Origin: Streptomyces sp. NBC_01241
GTDB taxonomy: Bacteria > Actinomycetota > Actinomycetes > Streptomycetales > Streptomycetaceae
Assembly (NCBI RefSeq): GCF_041435435.1
Contig: NZ_CP108494.1
Span: 7,722,501-7,786,500 of the forward strand
Direction of reading: 5' to 3'
DNA: 64,000 nt
The notes beneath the pieces are model-generated. The model saw only the letters and a list, made by a program, of their open reading frames with translations, ran no database searches and was not told the origin of the DNA. Made by a program: the position numbers and the translations under genes. Within the stretch, counting starts at the first letter, position 1. Each line of letters begins with the position of its first letter. Positions 1-8,724 of the stretch are shown here, one piece after another.

Positions 1-398
1 CGGTCTCCGTCGAGAAGACCCTCCTCGCCGCCCGCGGTGACGGCCGGAAGATAATCCTCGCCCTCGACACGGTGAAGCACCTCGCCGACGAGGAGATGAA
101 GGTCATCACCGAGGGCGACAAGGGTGTGCGGCGCATCACGAAGCTGATGGACCCGGCCACCGCGACCGGTGAGTACATCGGTGTCACCCTCATCGAGCCG
201 GAGGCCGCCGCCGAGCTCGCCGACGCGCTGAAGACCACGTATCTGCGCGACCCCGACCTCTACTACGAGGACGGCTACCAGGAGCTCGTGAACCGCGGCT
301 TCACCGTCGACGTGGCCCCCATCGGCGACGTGACGTGGGTGGAGATCGACAACCACGACGACCTCGCGAAGGGCCGTGAGATCGCGTGCCAGTACTGA
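1..398 (+). CDS. Sugar/choline-phosphate nucleotidyltransferase, C-terminal part (5' end outside window)
   Basis: The reading frame is open from base 3 to the TGA at 396-398, so the gene enters from outside the window and about 131 residues are visible. The visible part has the look of the C-terminal half of a GT-A-fold nucleotidyltransferase of the phosphocholine/inositol-phosphate cytidylyltransferase type, with a late VTWVEIDNHDDL segment like the metal-binding end of such enzymes. It would activate a phosphorylated alcohol with CTP or another NTP. The next gene starts inside it (GTG at 386), which argues for translational coupling. The N-terminal nucleotide-binding motif is not visible, so substrate and exact family are inferred mainly from the neighbours. 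Confidence 0.72.
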   Translation, partial: VSVEKTLLAARGDGRKIILALDTVKHLADEEMKVITEGDKGVRRITKLMDPATATGEYIGVTLIEPEAAAELADALKTTYLRDPDLYYEDGYQELVNRGFTVDVAPIGDVTWVEIDNHDDLAKGREIACQY

Positions 399-1447
399 CC
401 CGTCTCATTCCGTCCCCGGTCGTCGTCGACATCCGTCGCGGCGCCCTGGACGATCTGGCCGGCCTCCTCGCCGACCAGCGGATCTCCGCCTCCGGCATAC
501 TCGCCGTCGCGATCAGCGACGGTTCGGGGCGGGCGCTGCGCGAGCGGCTGGCCCCCGCGCTGCCCGGCGCCCACTGGTACCCGGTCACCGACGGCACCCT
601 CGACTCGGCCGTCAAGCTCGCCGACGACATCAGGGGCAACCGTTACGACGCGGTGGTCGGCCTCGGTGGCGGCAAGATCGTCGACGTGGCGAAGTACGCC
701 GCGGCACGCGTCGGCCTGCCCATGGTCGCGGTGGCGACGAACCTCGCGCACGACGGTCTCTGCTCGCCCGTCGCGACCCTGGACAACGACAACGGCCGGG
801 GCTCCTACGGGGTCCCCACTCCGATCGCCGTCGTCATCGACCTCGACGTCGTCCGCGACGCACCGGCCCGTTTCGTGCGCTCCGGCATCGGCGACGCGGT
901 GTCCAACATCTCCTGCGTGGCCGACTGGGAACTCGCCCACGAGGTCAAGGGCGAGGAGATCGACGGACTCGCCGCGGCCATGGCCCGGCAGGCCGGCGAG
1001 GCCGTGCTGCGCCACCCCGGCGGGATCGGTGACGACGCCTTCCTCAAGGTGCTGGCCGAGGGCCTTGTGCTGACCGGCATCTCGATGTCGGTCGCCGGGG
1101 ACTCCCGGCCCGCCTCGGGCGCCTGCCACGAGATCAACCACGCCTTCGACCTGCTGTACCCCAGGCGTGCGGCGAGCCACGGCGAGCAGGTCGGCCTCGG
1201 TGCCTGCTTCGCCATGCATCTGCGCGGTGCGCGCGAGGAGTCGCTGCTCATGGTGGCCACCCTGCGCCGCCACGGTCTGCCCGTCCTGCCCGAAGAGATC
1301 GGCTTCACCGCCGACGAGTTCGTCCAGGCCGTCGACTACGCCCCGCAGACCCGCCCGGGACGCTTCACGATCCTGGAACACCTCAACCTGTCCACAGACC
1401 AGATCAGGGACGCGTACGCCGACTATGCAAAAGCCATCCATAGCTGA
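386..1447 (+). CDS. Iron-containing alcohol dehydrogenase family, glycerol-1-phosphate dehydrogenase-like
   Basis: 353 residues from a GTG that overlaps the upstream stop by 13 bases. The glycine-rich VVGLGGGKIVDVAKYAA segment (about residues 91-107) is the NAD-binding signature of the EgsA/AraM and glycerol dehydrogenase group, and downstream histidines (for example in SGACHEINHAFD and SHGEQVG) fit its metal site. Family members reduce dihydroxyacetone phosphate to sn-glycerol-1-phosphate or act on related polyol phosphates. Here it lies between a nucleotidyltransferase and a CDP-alcohol phosphotransferase, so it probably makes the alcohol phosphate that those enzymes activate and transfer. 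The exact substrate cannot be read from the sequence. Confidence 0.82.
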   Translation: MPVLTRLIPSPVVVDIRRGALDDLAGLLADQRISASGILAVAISDGSGRALRERLAPALPGAHWYPVTDGTLDSAVKLADDIRGNRYDAVVGLGGGKIVDVAKYAAARVGLPMVAVATNLAHDGLCSPVATLDNDNGRGSYGVPTPIAVVIDLDVVRDAPARFVRSGIGDAVSNISCVADWELAHEVKGEEIDGLAAAMARQAGEAVLRHPGGIGDDAFLKVLAEGLVLTGISMSVAGDSRPASGACHEINHAFDLLYPRRAASHGEQVGLGACFAMHLRGAREESLLMVATLRRHGLPVLPEEIGFTADEFVQAVDYAPQTRPGRFTILEHLNLSTDQIRDAYADYAKAIHS

Positions 1448-2204
1448 ACTCCGTCCCGTCGTGCACCCGCCGGGCGTGAAGGACCGGCGCAGCGGCGAAC
1501 ACTGGGCGGGTCGGCTCTACATGCGCGAGATCTCCCTGCGCGTGGACCGGCACCTGGTGAACACCAGGATCACGCCCAACCAGCTGACCTACGTGATGAC
1601 CGTCGCGGGCGCGCTCGCCGCGCCGGCGCTGCTCGTTCCCGGCATTCCCGGAGCGCTGCTCGGCGTCCTCATGGTCCAGCTCTACCTGCTGTTCGACTGT
1701 GTCGACGGCGAGGTGGCCCGCTGGAAGAAGCAGTTCTCACTGGCCGGGGTCTACATGGACCGCGTCGCCGCGTATCTCTGCGACGCCGCCGTGCTGGTCG
1801 GCTTCGGCCTGCGCGCCGCCGATCTGTGGGGCTCCGGACGGATCGACTGGCTGTGGGCCTTCCTGGGCACTCTCGCGGCCCTCGGCGCCATCCTGATCAA
1901 GGCCGAGACCGACCTCGTCGGCGTCGCACGCCACCAGGGCGGTCTGCCGCCGGTCAAGGAGGCCGCCTCCGAGCCGCGCTCGTCCGGCATGGCGCTCGCC
2001 CGCCGGGCCGCCGGCGCGCTCAAGTTCCACCGGCTGATCCTCGGCGTCGAGGCGTCACTGGTGATCCTGGTGGCGGCCGTCCTCGACGCGGTCAGGGACG
2101 ATCTGTTCTTCACCCGTCTCATGGTCGCGGTGCTGGCCGGCATCGCCCTGCTGCAGACCCTGCTGCACCTCGTGTCGATCCTGGCGTCGAGCAGGCTGAA
2201 GTGA
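1425..2204 (+). CDS. CDP-alcohol phosphatidyltransferase family membrane enzyme
   Basis: 259 residues; the ATG at 1425 overlaps the previous gene by 23 bases. A longer frame exists upstream, but it only mirrors the dehydrogenase in another frame. The family signature is present as DCVDGEVAR, then eight residues, then GVYMD. The fourth conserved aspartate, expected four residues after MD, is alanine (DRVAAYLCD), with an aspartate four residues later. Several hydrophobic segments indicate an integral membrane protein. It should transfer a phospho-alcohol from a CDP-activated donor to an acceptor alcohol at the cytoplasmic membrane. Confidence 0.85.
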   Translation: MQKPSIAELRPVVHPPGVKDRRSGEHWAGRLYMREISLRVDRHLVNTRITPNQLTYVMTVAGALAAPALLVPGIPGALLGVLMVQLYLLFDCVDGEVARWKKQFSLAGVYMDRVAAYLCDAAVLVGFGLRAADLWGSGRIDWLWAFLGTLAALGAILIKAETDLVGVARHQGGLPPVKEAASEPRSSGMALARRAAGALKFHRLILGVEASLVILVAAVLDAVRDDLFFTRLMVAVLAGIALLQTLLHLVSILASSRLK

Positions 2205-3085
2205 GCAATCCGATGAAGCTCGGCGCGGTCGTCATCACGATGGGAAACCGCCCCGCGGAGCTGCGTGCCCTTCTCGATTCGGTCGCCAAGCAGGACGGCG
2301 ACCGGATCGAAGTGGTGGTCGTCGGCAACGGCGCCCCCGTACCGGACGTCCCCGCGGGCGTACGCACCGTCGAGCTGCCCGAGAACCTGGGCATCCCCGG
2401 CGGCCGCAACGTCGGGATCGAGGCTTTCGGCCCGTCCGGTGCCGATGTGGACGCCCTGCTCTTCCTCGACGACGACGGACTGCTGCCGCTCACCGACACC
2501 GCCGAGCTGTGCCGACAGGCCTTCGACGCCGATCCCGAGCTGGGCATCATCAGTTTCCGCATCGCCGACCCCGACACCGGTGTCACGCAGCGCCGCCACG
2601 TGCCACGGCTGCGGGCCTCCGACCCGATGCGCTCCTCGCGGGTGACGACCTTCCTCGGCGGCGCCAACGCCGTACGCACCAAGGTCATCGCCGACGTCGG
2701 ACCGCTGCCGGGCCAGTTCTTCTACGCGCACGAGGAGACCGACCTCGCCTGGCGGGCACTGGACGCCGGCTGGATGATCGACTACCGCGCGGACATGGTC
2801 CTCGACCACCCGACCACCGCCCCGTCACGGCACGCGGTGTACCACCGCATGGTGGCCCGCAACCGGGTGTGGCTGGCCCGGCGCAACCTGCCCGCCCCGC
2901 TGGTCCCCGTCTACCTCGGCGTGTGGCTGCTGCTGACCCTGCTTCGCAAGCCCTCCGGCCCGGCCCTGAAGGCATGGTTCGGCGGCTTCCGGGAAGGCTG
3001 GTCCACGCCCTGCGGCACCCGCCGTCCGATGCGATGGCGCACTGTATGGCGGCTGACCAGACTGGGTCGGCCTCCCGTGATCTGA
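2201..3085 (+). CDS. Family 2 glycosyltransferase
   Basis: The GTG at 2201 overlaps the upstream TGA as GTGA and gives 294 residues; an ATG four codons later is also possible. The N-terminus (LGAVVITMGNRPAELRALL) is the first beta-alpha unit of a GT-A fold. LFLDDDGLLP supplies the DxD-type metal and nucleotide-sugar site, and a later HEETDLAWR segment matches the ED catalytic region of GT2 enzymes. A hydrophobic stretch near the C-terminus (VPVYLGVWLLLTLL) suggests membrane association. It probably adds a sugar to the product of the preceding genes before export. Confidence 0.85.
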   Translation: MSNPMKLGAVVITMGNRPAELRALLDSVAKQDGDRIEVVVVGNGAPVPDVPAGVRTVELPENLGIPGGRNVGIEAFGPSGADVDALLFLDDDGLLPLTDTAELCRQAFDADPELGIISFRIADPDTGVTQRRHVPRLRASDPMRSSRVTTFLGGANAVRTKVIADVGPLPGQFFYAHEETDLAWRALDAGWMIDYRADMVLDHPTTAPSRHAVYHRMVARNRVWLARRNLPAPLVPVYLGVWLLLTLLRKPSGPALKAWFGGFREGWSTPCGTRRPMRWRTVWRLTRLGRPPVI

Positions 3086-3192
3086 GAGGCTCTCCTCTGA
3101 GAGCATGAGACGTACATCTTCTCCACGGGACCTGTCCGCTCCGAGCCGCGCCCGCGACTGGCTGCGCATCTTGAATACGAGAGTTTTATCTG

Positions 3193-4122
3193 GTGAGTGA
3201 CACAACCCATGATGGTGCGGTCGCACTGAGCACCCCACCATCCGCCGACGACGGCCTGAGCGCGGCCGAGAGGGCCGCCAAGTACGGCCTGACGGTGAGC
3301 GGCGCCCGGCCAGGGCTCTTCGAGTACATCCGGCAGCTCTGGGGCCGACGCCACTTCATCCTGGCGTTCTCCCGAGCGAAGCTGACCGCCCAGTACAGCC
3401 AGGCGAAGCTCGGCCAGCTGTGGCAGGTGGCCACGCCGCTGCTCAACGCTCTCGTCTACTACCTGATCTTCGGGCTGATCCTGGGAACCCGGAGGGGAAT
3501 GACCCAGGAGGTCTTCATCCCTTTCCTGGTGACCGGCGTCTTCGTCTTCACCTTCACCCAGAGCTCGGTGATGGCGGGTGTGCGGGCCATCTCCGGCAAC
3601 CTGGGGCTGGTCCGTGCGCTGCACTTCCCGCGCGCCTCACTGCCGATCTCGTTCTCGTTGCAGCAGCTCCAGCAGCTGCTGTACTCGATGCTCGTGCTCG
3701 CGGTCGTGGCCGTCGCCTTCGGCAGCTACCCGAGTCTCTCCTGGCTGCTGATCATTCCGGCGCTGACCATGCAGTTCTTCTTCAACACCGGGCTGGCGCT
3801 GATCATGGCCAGGCTGGGCAGCAAGACCCCCGACCTCGCCCAGCTCATGCCCTTCATCATGCGGACCTGGATGTACGCGTCGGGCGTCATGTTCTCCATC
3901 CCGGTGATGCTCGAGAAGAAGCCGGCCTGGATCGCCGATGTGCTGCAGTACAACCCGGCGGCCATCTACATGGACCTGATCCGCTTCGCGCTGATCGACG
4001 GCTACGGCTCGGGCAACCTGCCGGCGCACGTCTGGATCGTGGCGCTGGCCTGGGCGGTCCTCATCGGCCTGGTGGGCTTCGTGTACTTCTGGAAGGCAGA
4101 GGAACGGTACGGCCGTGGCTGA
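3193..4122 (+). CDS. ABC-2 type polysaccharide/teichoic-acid export permease
   Basis: 309 residues from GTG 3193, after a 107-base gap that contains a short GC hairpin (about 3089-3104). The protein has a soluble N-terminus, then about six hydrophobic segments in the TagG/Wzm arrangement. An amphipathic stretch comes first (RQLWGRRHFILAFSRAKL), as in this family. The next gene encodes the cognate ATPase. Together they should move a lipid-linked glycopolymer or glycolipid across the cytoplasmic membrane. The gap may contain a separate promoter, but I do not see a convincing one. Confidence 0.85.
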   Translation: MSDTTHDGAVALSTPPSADDGLSAAERAAKYGLTVSGARPGLFEYIRQLWGRRHFILAFSRAKLTAQYSQAKLGQLWQVATPLLNALVYYLIFGLILGTRRGMTQEVFIPFLVTGVFVFTFTQSSVMAGVRAISGNLGLVRALHFPRASLPISFSLQQLQQLLYSMLVLAVVAVAFGSYPSLSWLLIIPALTMQFFFNTGLALIMARLGSKTPDLAQLMPFIMRTWMYASGVMFSIPVMLEKKPAWIADVLQYNPAAIYMDLIRFALIDGYGSGNLPAHVWIVALAWAVLIGLVGFVYFWKAEERYGRG

Positions 4123-4900
4123 CGACAACACTTCGGGACGCGTCCCCACCGTCATCGCCGACGACGTGCACATCGTGTACCGGGTCAACGGCGCCGGCGG
4201 AGGCAAGGGCAGCGCCACCGCGGCGCTGAGCCGGATACTGCGCCGCGGCAAGGGCGAGGCGCGCGGTGTACGGAAGGTGCACGCCGTCCGCGGCGTCTCC
4301 TTCACCGCCTACCGCGGCGAGGCCATCGGCCTCATCGGGACGAACGGCTCCGGCAAGTCGACCCTGCTGCGGGCCATCGCCGGACTGCTGCCGACCGAGC
4401 AGGGCAAGGTGTACACGGACGGCCAGCCGTCGCTGCTCGGGGTCAACGCGGCGTTGATGAGCGATCTGACCGGCGAGCGCAACGTCGTGCTCGGCGGCCT
4501 CGCGATGGGCATGTCGCGCGAGGAGATCCACGAGCGCTACCAGGGGATCGTCGACTTCTCCGGCATCAACGAGAAGGGTGACTTCATCACCCTGCCGATG
4601 CGGACGTACTCCTCCGGCATGGCCGCCCGGCTGCGCTTCTCCATCGCGGCCGCGAAGAACCACGACGTCCTCATGATCGACGAGGCGCTGGCCACCGGTG
4701 ACCGCAAGTTCCAGATCCGCTCCGAGAAGCGCATCAGGGAACTCCGCAAGGAGGCGGGGACCGTCTTCCTGGTCAGCCACAGCAACAAGTCCATCAGGGA
4801 CACCTGCGACCGGGTGCTCTGGCTGGAAAAGGGTGAGTTGCTGATGGACGGCCCGACGGACGAGGTCCTCAAGGCGTACGAGCGCGAGACCGGCAAGTAG
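4115..4900 (+). CDS. ABC transporter ATP-binding protein, TagH/Wzt type
   Basis: 261 residues; GTG at 4115 overlaps the permease by eight bases. Walker A is GLIGTNGSGKSTLL, the signature region is YSSGMAARLRFS, Walker B is DVLMIDEAL and the switch histidine is in FLVSHSNK. The degenerate signature (SSGM rather than LSGGQ) is typical of polysaccharide and teichoic acid exporters. There is no C-terminal carbohydrate-binding extension, so substrate choice probably lies in the permease or the lipid carrier. It is the last gene of the first operon and is followed by a strong hairpin. Confidence 0.9.
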   Translation: MADDNTSGRVPTVIADDVHIVYRVNGAGGGKGSATAALSRILRRGKGEARGVRKVHAVRGVSFTAYRGEAIGLIGTNGSGKSTLLRAIAGLLPTEQGKVYTDGQPSLLGVNAALMSDLTGERNVVLGGLAMGMSREEIHERYQGIVDFSGINEKGDFITLPMRTYSSGMAARLRFSIAAAKNHDVLMIDEALATGDRKFQIRSEKRIRELRKEAGTVFLVSHSNKSIRDTCDRVLWLEKGELLMDGPTDEVLKAYERETGK

Positions 4901-4920
4901 CGCGTCCTTCGGTCCCGTGG

Positions 4921-4969
4921 CACGGACGCGGCCCCCGCCGGAGAGTTCCGGTGGAGGCCGCGTCCGTGT
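4921..4969 (+). terminator. Hairpin terminator after the export operon
   Basis: Arms of 13 bases (CACGGACGCGGCC at 4921-4933 and its complement at 4957-4969) pair perfectly. The interior pairs further with one G-T wobble, making a nearly continuous stem 20 bases after the ABC ATPase stop. There is no T-run, as is usual for Streptomyces terminators. Confidence 0.8.
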
Positions 4970-5287
4970 CCGGACTACGGACCCCGCCGGGCGGCCTGCA
5001 CGCGCGGCGGTACGCCCCGGACAAGATCTCCTCCCGGCGGATGACGTCAATTTCCTTGCGCACGGGGAAGGTTGGCGGGGCAGGACGCGTTGTTCCTGTG
5101 CGCGCAACACCCCGACGTATCGATGAGCGTTGTACAACGTAAGCTGTAGCGGTGCTGATTCGTTGCAAGTGGGGCGATACCGCCTGGCCACACGGCCTGA
5201 CGGCGCGCTCCGCACTCGGCAGAGCGGGCGGCGTGTCCGGAATGGGATGTTTTGGGTCAGCAGTGTAGAACGGGAGATGTGACGGCT
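4970..5287 (+). promoter_or_regulatory. Hopanoid operon upstream region with a 12-bp palindrome
   Basis: No protein gene is evident in these 318 bases. At 5128-5139 lies a perfect 12-base palindrome, CGTTGTACAACG, of a size expected for a dimeric repressor site. It overlaps a plausible promoter stretch (TTGTAC near 5130). A ribosome-binding-like GGGAG at about 5270 precedes the short reading frame at 5288. The palindrome is seen directly; that it is an operator, and which protein binds it, are guesses. Confidence 0.4.
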
Positions 5288-5350
5288 ATGACGGAAAATC
5301 TCCAGCTCCGAGGTGCTCACGCCGTCCCCGCGCCGGGCGGTCGGTGGTGA
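5288..5350 (+). CDS. Putative 20-codon leader peptide coupled to hpnC
   Basis: ATG 5288 opens a 20-codon frame that ends with a TGA at 5348-5350, overlapping the second of two GTG codons that can start hpnC (5344, 5347). A GGGAG lies about 13 bases upstream. The geometry is that of translational coupling, in which ribosomes finishing the leader would restart at hpnC, whose own start lacks a clear ribosome-binding site. The peptide has no recognisable domain. It could be a chance frame. Confidence 0.35.
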   Translation: MTENLQLRGAHAVPAPGGRW

Positions 5351-6267
5351 CCCCTACCCGGCAGGCGCACCACGATGCCGCCGCGCCCAGCACCCTCGAC
5401 AAGGCCGCTGACGAGAATTTTCCGGTAGCCCCCTTCTTTCTGCCGCGCGCCTGGCGCGACGACCTGATGGCCGTCTACGGCTACGCCCGTCTCGTCGACG
5501 ACATCGGCGACGGAGACCTCACGCCCGGCGGCGCGGACGCCCGCCATCTCGGCCTCGATCCCGAGCAGACCGACGATCGGCTCGCCATGCTCGATGCCTT
5601 CGAGGCCGATCTGCACCGGGTCTTCGACATCGCGGGCGAGGGGCCGCAGCACCCCCTGCTGCGCGCGCTGCGCCCCACCGTGCGGCGCCGCTCGCTCACC
5701 CCCGAACCCTTCCTCGGCCTCATCGAGGCGAACCGGCAGGACCAGAAGATCCGCCGCTACGGAACGTACGAGGAGCTCGCCGCCTACTGCGAGCTCTCCG
5801 CCAATCCCGTGGGCCGGCTGGTCCTGCAGATCACCGGAACCGCCAGCCCCGAACGCATCCGCCGCTCCGACGCCGTCTGCACGGCCCTGCAGATCGTCGA
5901 GCACCTCCAGGACGTCGCCGAGGACCTCGCGGCCGACCGGATCTACCTGCCCGCGGACGACATGGCCCGGTTCCACGTCCGCGAAACCGATCTGACCGCC
6001 CCCTCGGGGGGCGCATCGGTGCGTTCGCTGGTTGCGTACGAAGCGGAACGCGCTCGGGAACTGCTGAATGAAGGCACCCCCCTGGTGGGTAGCGTCCACG
6101 GCAGGCTCAAGCTGCTTCTCGCCGGATTCGTGGGAGGGGGGCGTGCCGCCCTCACCGCGATCGCGGCCGCCGGGTTCGACGTACTGCCCGGACCGCCCAA
6201 GCCCACCAAGCCCAGCCTGCTGCGCGAGGTGGGAGTTGTCTTGCGAAGAGCGCGTAGAGAGGGGTGA
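5344..6267 (+). CDS. hpnC: Hydroxysqualene synthase HpnC
   Basis: 307 residues of the squalene/phytoene synthase fold. The first aspartate-rich motif is LVDDIGDGD (residues about 50-58) and the second is the EDLAADRIYLPADD region. In the three-enzyme route to squalene, HpnC converts presqualene diphosphate to hydroxysqualene. The diagnostic N-terminal segment ENFPVAPFFLPR is present. It is the first enzyme gene of the hopanoid operon and overlaps hpnD as GTGA. Start is GTG 5344 or GTG 5347. Confidence 0.92.
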   Translation: MVTPTRQAHHDAAAPSTLDKAADENFPVAPFFLPRAWRDDLMAVYGYARLVDDIGDGDLTPGGADARHLGLDPEQTDDRLAMLDAFEADLHRVFDIAGEGPQHPLLRALRPTVRRRSLTPEPFLGLIEANRQDQKIRRYGTYEELAAYCELSANPVGRLVLQITGTASPERIRRSDAVCTALQIVEHLQDVAEDLAADRIYLPADDMARFHVRETDLTAPSGGASVRSLVAYEAERARELLNEGTPLVGSVHGRLKLLLAGFVGGGRAALTAIAAAGFDVLPGPPKPTKPSLLREVGVVLRRARREG

Positions 6268-7217
6268 GCCGGACCGTGGAGGGACAGACGACGTACATGT
6301 CGGCACCGGTACAGGCCGCATACAGTTACTGCGAGGCGGTCACCGGACAGCAGGCGCGTAACTTCGCGTACGGCATCAGACTGCTGCCGGCCGAGAAGCG
6401 ACAGGCCATGTCGGCGCTGTACGCCTTCTCCCGTCGCGTCGACGACATCGGTGACGGCGAGTTGGAGCCGGAGACCAAGCGGACCCGGCTGGAGAGCACC
6501 CGCACCGTCCTGGACCGGATCCGTGACGGCGCGATCGACGAGGACGACACCGACCCGGTGGCCGTCGCGCTCGCCGACGCCGCGCGCAGATTCCCACTCC
6601 CGCTCGGCGGACTCGACGAACTCATCGACGGCGTGCTGATGGATGTGCGCGGTGCGACGTACGAGACCTGGGACGACCTCAAGGTCTACTGCCGCTGTGT
6701 CGCGGGCGCCATCGGCCGCCTCAGCCTGGGCGTCTTCGGTACGGAACCGGGCGCTCCGGGCGCCGACCGGGCGGCGGAGTACGCCGACACGCTCGGCCTC
6801 GCGCTCCAGCTGACCAACATCCTGCGCGACGTCCGCGAGGACGCCGGCAACGGGCGTACGTATCTGCCCGCCGACGACCTCGCCAAGTTCGGCTGCTCGG
6901 CCGGGTTCCACCGGGCCACTCCGCCGCCCGGAGCGGACTTCGCGGGACTGGTCCACTTCGAGGTACGGCGCGCCCGCACCCTGTTCGCCGAGGGGTACCG
7001 GCTGCTGCCGATGCTGGACCGGCGCAGCGGTGCCTGTGTCGCGGCCATGGCGGGCATCTACCGCCGGCTGCTGGACCGGATCGAGCGCGATCCCGAGGCG
7101 GTGCTGCGCGGCCGGGTCTCGCTGCCGGGCCACGAGAAGGCGTACGTCGCGGTGCGCGGACTCTCGGGTCTCGACGCGCGCTACGTGTCCCGCCGGACGG
7201 CCAGGGGGCGTGTCTGA
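6264..7217 (+). CDS. hpnD: Presqualene diphosphate synthase HpnD
   Basis: 317 residues; GTG 6264 overlaps the hpnC stop. It is a second member of the squalene/phytoene synthase family with the motifs SRRVDDIGDGE and NILRDVREDAGNGRTYLP. In this pathway HpnD condenses two farnesyl diphosphates head to head to presqualene diphosphate. An internal ATG at 6298 (MSAPVQAAYSYCEAV) begins the conserved part and could be the true start. HpnC and HpnD side by side replace the single squalene synthase of other organisms. Confidence 0.92.
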   Translation: MSRTVEGQTTYMSAPVQAAYSYCEAVTGQQARNFAYGIRLLPAEKRQAMSALYAFSRRVDDIGDGELEPETKRTRLESTRTVLDRIRDGAIDEDDTDPVAVALADAARRFPLPLGGLDELIDGVLMDVRGATYETWDDLKVYCRCVAGAIGRLSLGVFGTEPGAPGADRAAEYADTLGLALQLTNILRDVREDAGNGRTYLPADDLAKFGCSAGFHRATPPPGADFAGLVHFEVRRARTLFAEGYRLLPMLDRRSGACVAAMAGIYRRLLDRIERDPEAVLRGRVSLPGHEKAYVAVRGLSGLDARYVSRRTARGRV

Positions 7218-7335
7218 TGCGCCGTTGGGATATCTCACGCATCATGTGCGGCACGGAAACGCGCTTCCATCGGTGGTCAACCCTCTGGTGTACTGACGCG
7301 TCCCTGACTGAAGTGACCCGGCGAAAGGAGGGCGC

Positions 7336-8724
7336 ATGACGAACGACGCCCCGCGTCCCTCCCACGCGGTCGTGATCGGCGGCGGACTCGCCGGCATCAC
7401 CGCGGCCCTGCGGCTCGCCGACGCCAGGCTTGACGTGACCCTGCTCGAAGGGCGGCCCCGGCTCGGCGGACTCGCCTTCTCCTTCCGGCGCGGCGAACTG
7501 ACGGTCGACAACGGACAACACGTCTACCTGCGCTGCTGCACCGCCTACCGCTGGTTCCTCGACCGCGTCGACGGAACGCGCCTGGCGCCCCTGCAAAACC
7601 GTTTGGACGTGCCCGTTCTCGATGTCGGACGCCCCGCGGGCCCCCGGCTGGGACGGCTGCGCCGCAACGCGCTGCCGGTGCCTTTCCATCTCGCCGCCGG
7701 GCTCGTCGGCTACCCGCATCTCTCGCTCAGCGAGCGGGCGAGCGTCGGACGCGCCGCACTGGCGCTGGGCCGCCTGGACCCGGACGACCCCGCGCTCGAC
7801 GCCGTCGACTTCGGCAGCTGGCTCACCCGGCACGGCCAGTCGCCGCGCACCATCGAGGCCCTCTGGGACCTGGTCGGCGTCGCCACGCTCAACGCCACCG
7901 CGCCGAACTCCTCGCTGGCCCTCGCCGCGAAGGTGTTCAAGACCGGACTCCTCTCCGAGCCCGGCGCCGCCGACATCGGCTGGGCGAGCGTGCCGCTCGG
8001 CGACATCCACGACACGCTGGCCCGCAAGGCACTCGACTCCGCCGGAGTACGCACCGAGCTGCGCACCAGAGCGTCCTCCGTCACCCGCACGGAGGACGGC
8101 CGCTGGGCCGTCGAGGCCGGCGGCGAACGGATCGAGGCGGACACCGTCGTCCTCGCCGTCCCGCAGCGCGAGACCCACGACCTGCTGCCCGCGGGCGCGC
8201 TCGACGCGCCGGAGCGGCTGCTCGACATCGGCACCTCGCCGATCCTCAACGTGCACGTCGTCTACGACCGCAAGGTGCTGCGCCGCCCGTTCTTCACCGC
8301 GCTCGGTTCCCCGGTCCAGTGGGTCTTCGACCGTACGGACGCCTCGGGCCTCACCGGCCCCGGGCAGTACCTCGCGGTGTCCCAGTCCGCCGCGGACGAG
8401 GAGATCGACCTCCCCGTCGCCGAGCTGCGAAGGCGCTACCTGCCCGAGCTGGAGCGGCTCCTTCCGGCCGCCCGCGGGGCCGGGATCAGAGACTTCTTCG
8501 TCACCCGGGAGCGCACGGCGACCTTCGCCCCCGCCCCCGGCGTCGGCCGACTGCGGCCCGGAGCCGGCACCCGTGCCCCCGGCCTCAGCCTGGCCGGAGC
8601 GTGGACGGCCACCGGCTGGCCCGCGACGATGGAAGGTGCCGTCCGCAGCGGGTTCAGCGCGGCGGACGCCGCGCTCCGGGCGCTCGGCCGCTCCCATGAA
8701 CATCCGCTGCAGGAGGCGGCATGA
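7336..8724 (+). CDS. hpnE: Hydroxysqualene dehydroxylase HpnE
   Basis: 462 residues from ATG 7336 with a strong AAGGAGG ribosome-binding site, after a 118-base gap. The N-terminal VVIGGGLAGITAALRLA is the FAD dinucleotide-binding motif of amine-oxidase and phytoene-desaturase-like flavoproteins, followed by LLEGRPRLGG. A second FAD-contacting segment is at the C-terminus (GAWTATGWPATMEGA). HpnE reduces hydroxysqualene to squalene, completing the HpnCDE route. It overlaps the next gene by four bases (ATGA). Confidence 0.92.
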   Translation: MTNDAPRPSHAVVIGGGLAGITAALRLADARLDVTLLEGRPRLGGLAFSFRRGELTVDNGQHVYLRCCTAYRWFLDRVDGTRLAPLQNRLDVPVLDVGRPAGPRLGRLRRNALPVPFHLAAGLVGYPHLSLSERASVGRAALALGRLDPDDPALDAVDFGSWLTRHGQSPRTIEALWDLVGVATLNATAPNSSLALAAKVFKTGLLSEPGAADIGWASVPLGDIHDTLARKALDSAGVRTELRTRASSVTRTEDGRWAVEAGGERIEADTVVLAVPQRETHDLLPAGALDAPERLLDIGTSPILNVHVVYDRKVLRRPFFTALGSPVQWVFDRTDASGLTGPGQYLAVSQSAADEEIDLPVAELRRRYLPELERLLPAARGAGIRDFFVTRERTATFAPAPGVGRLRPGAGTRAPGLSLAGAWTATGWPATMEGAVRSGFSAADAALRALGRSHEHPLQEAA

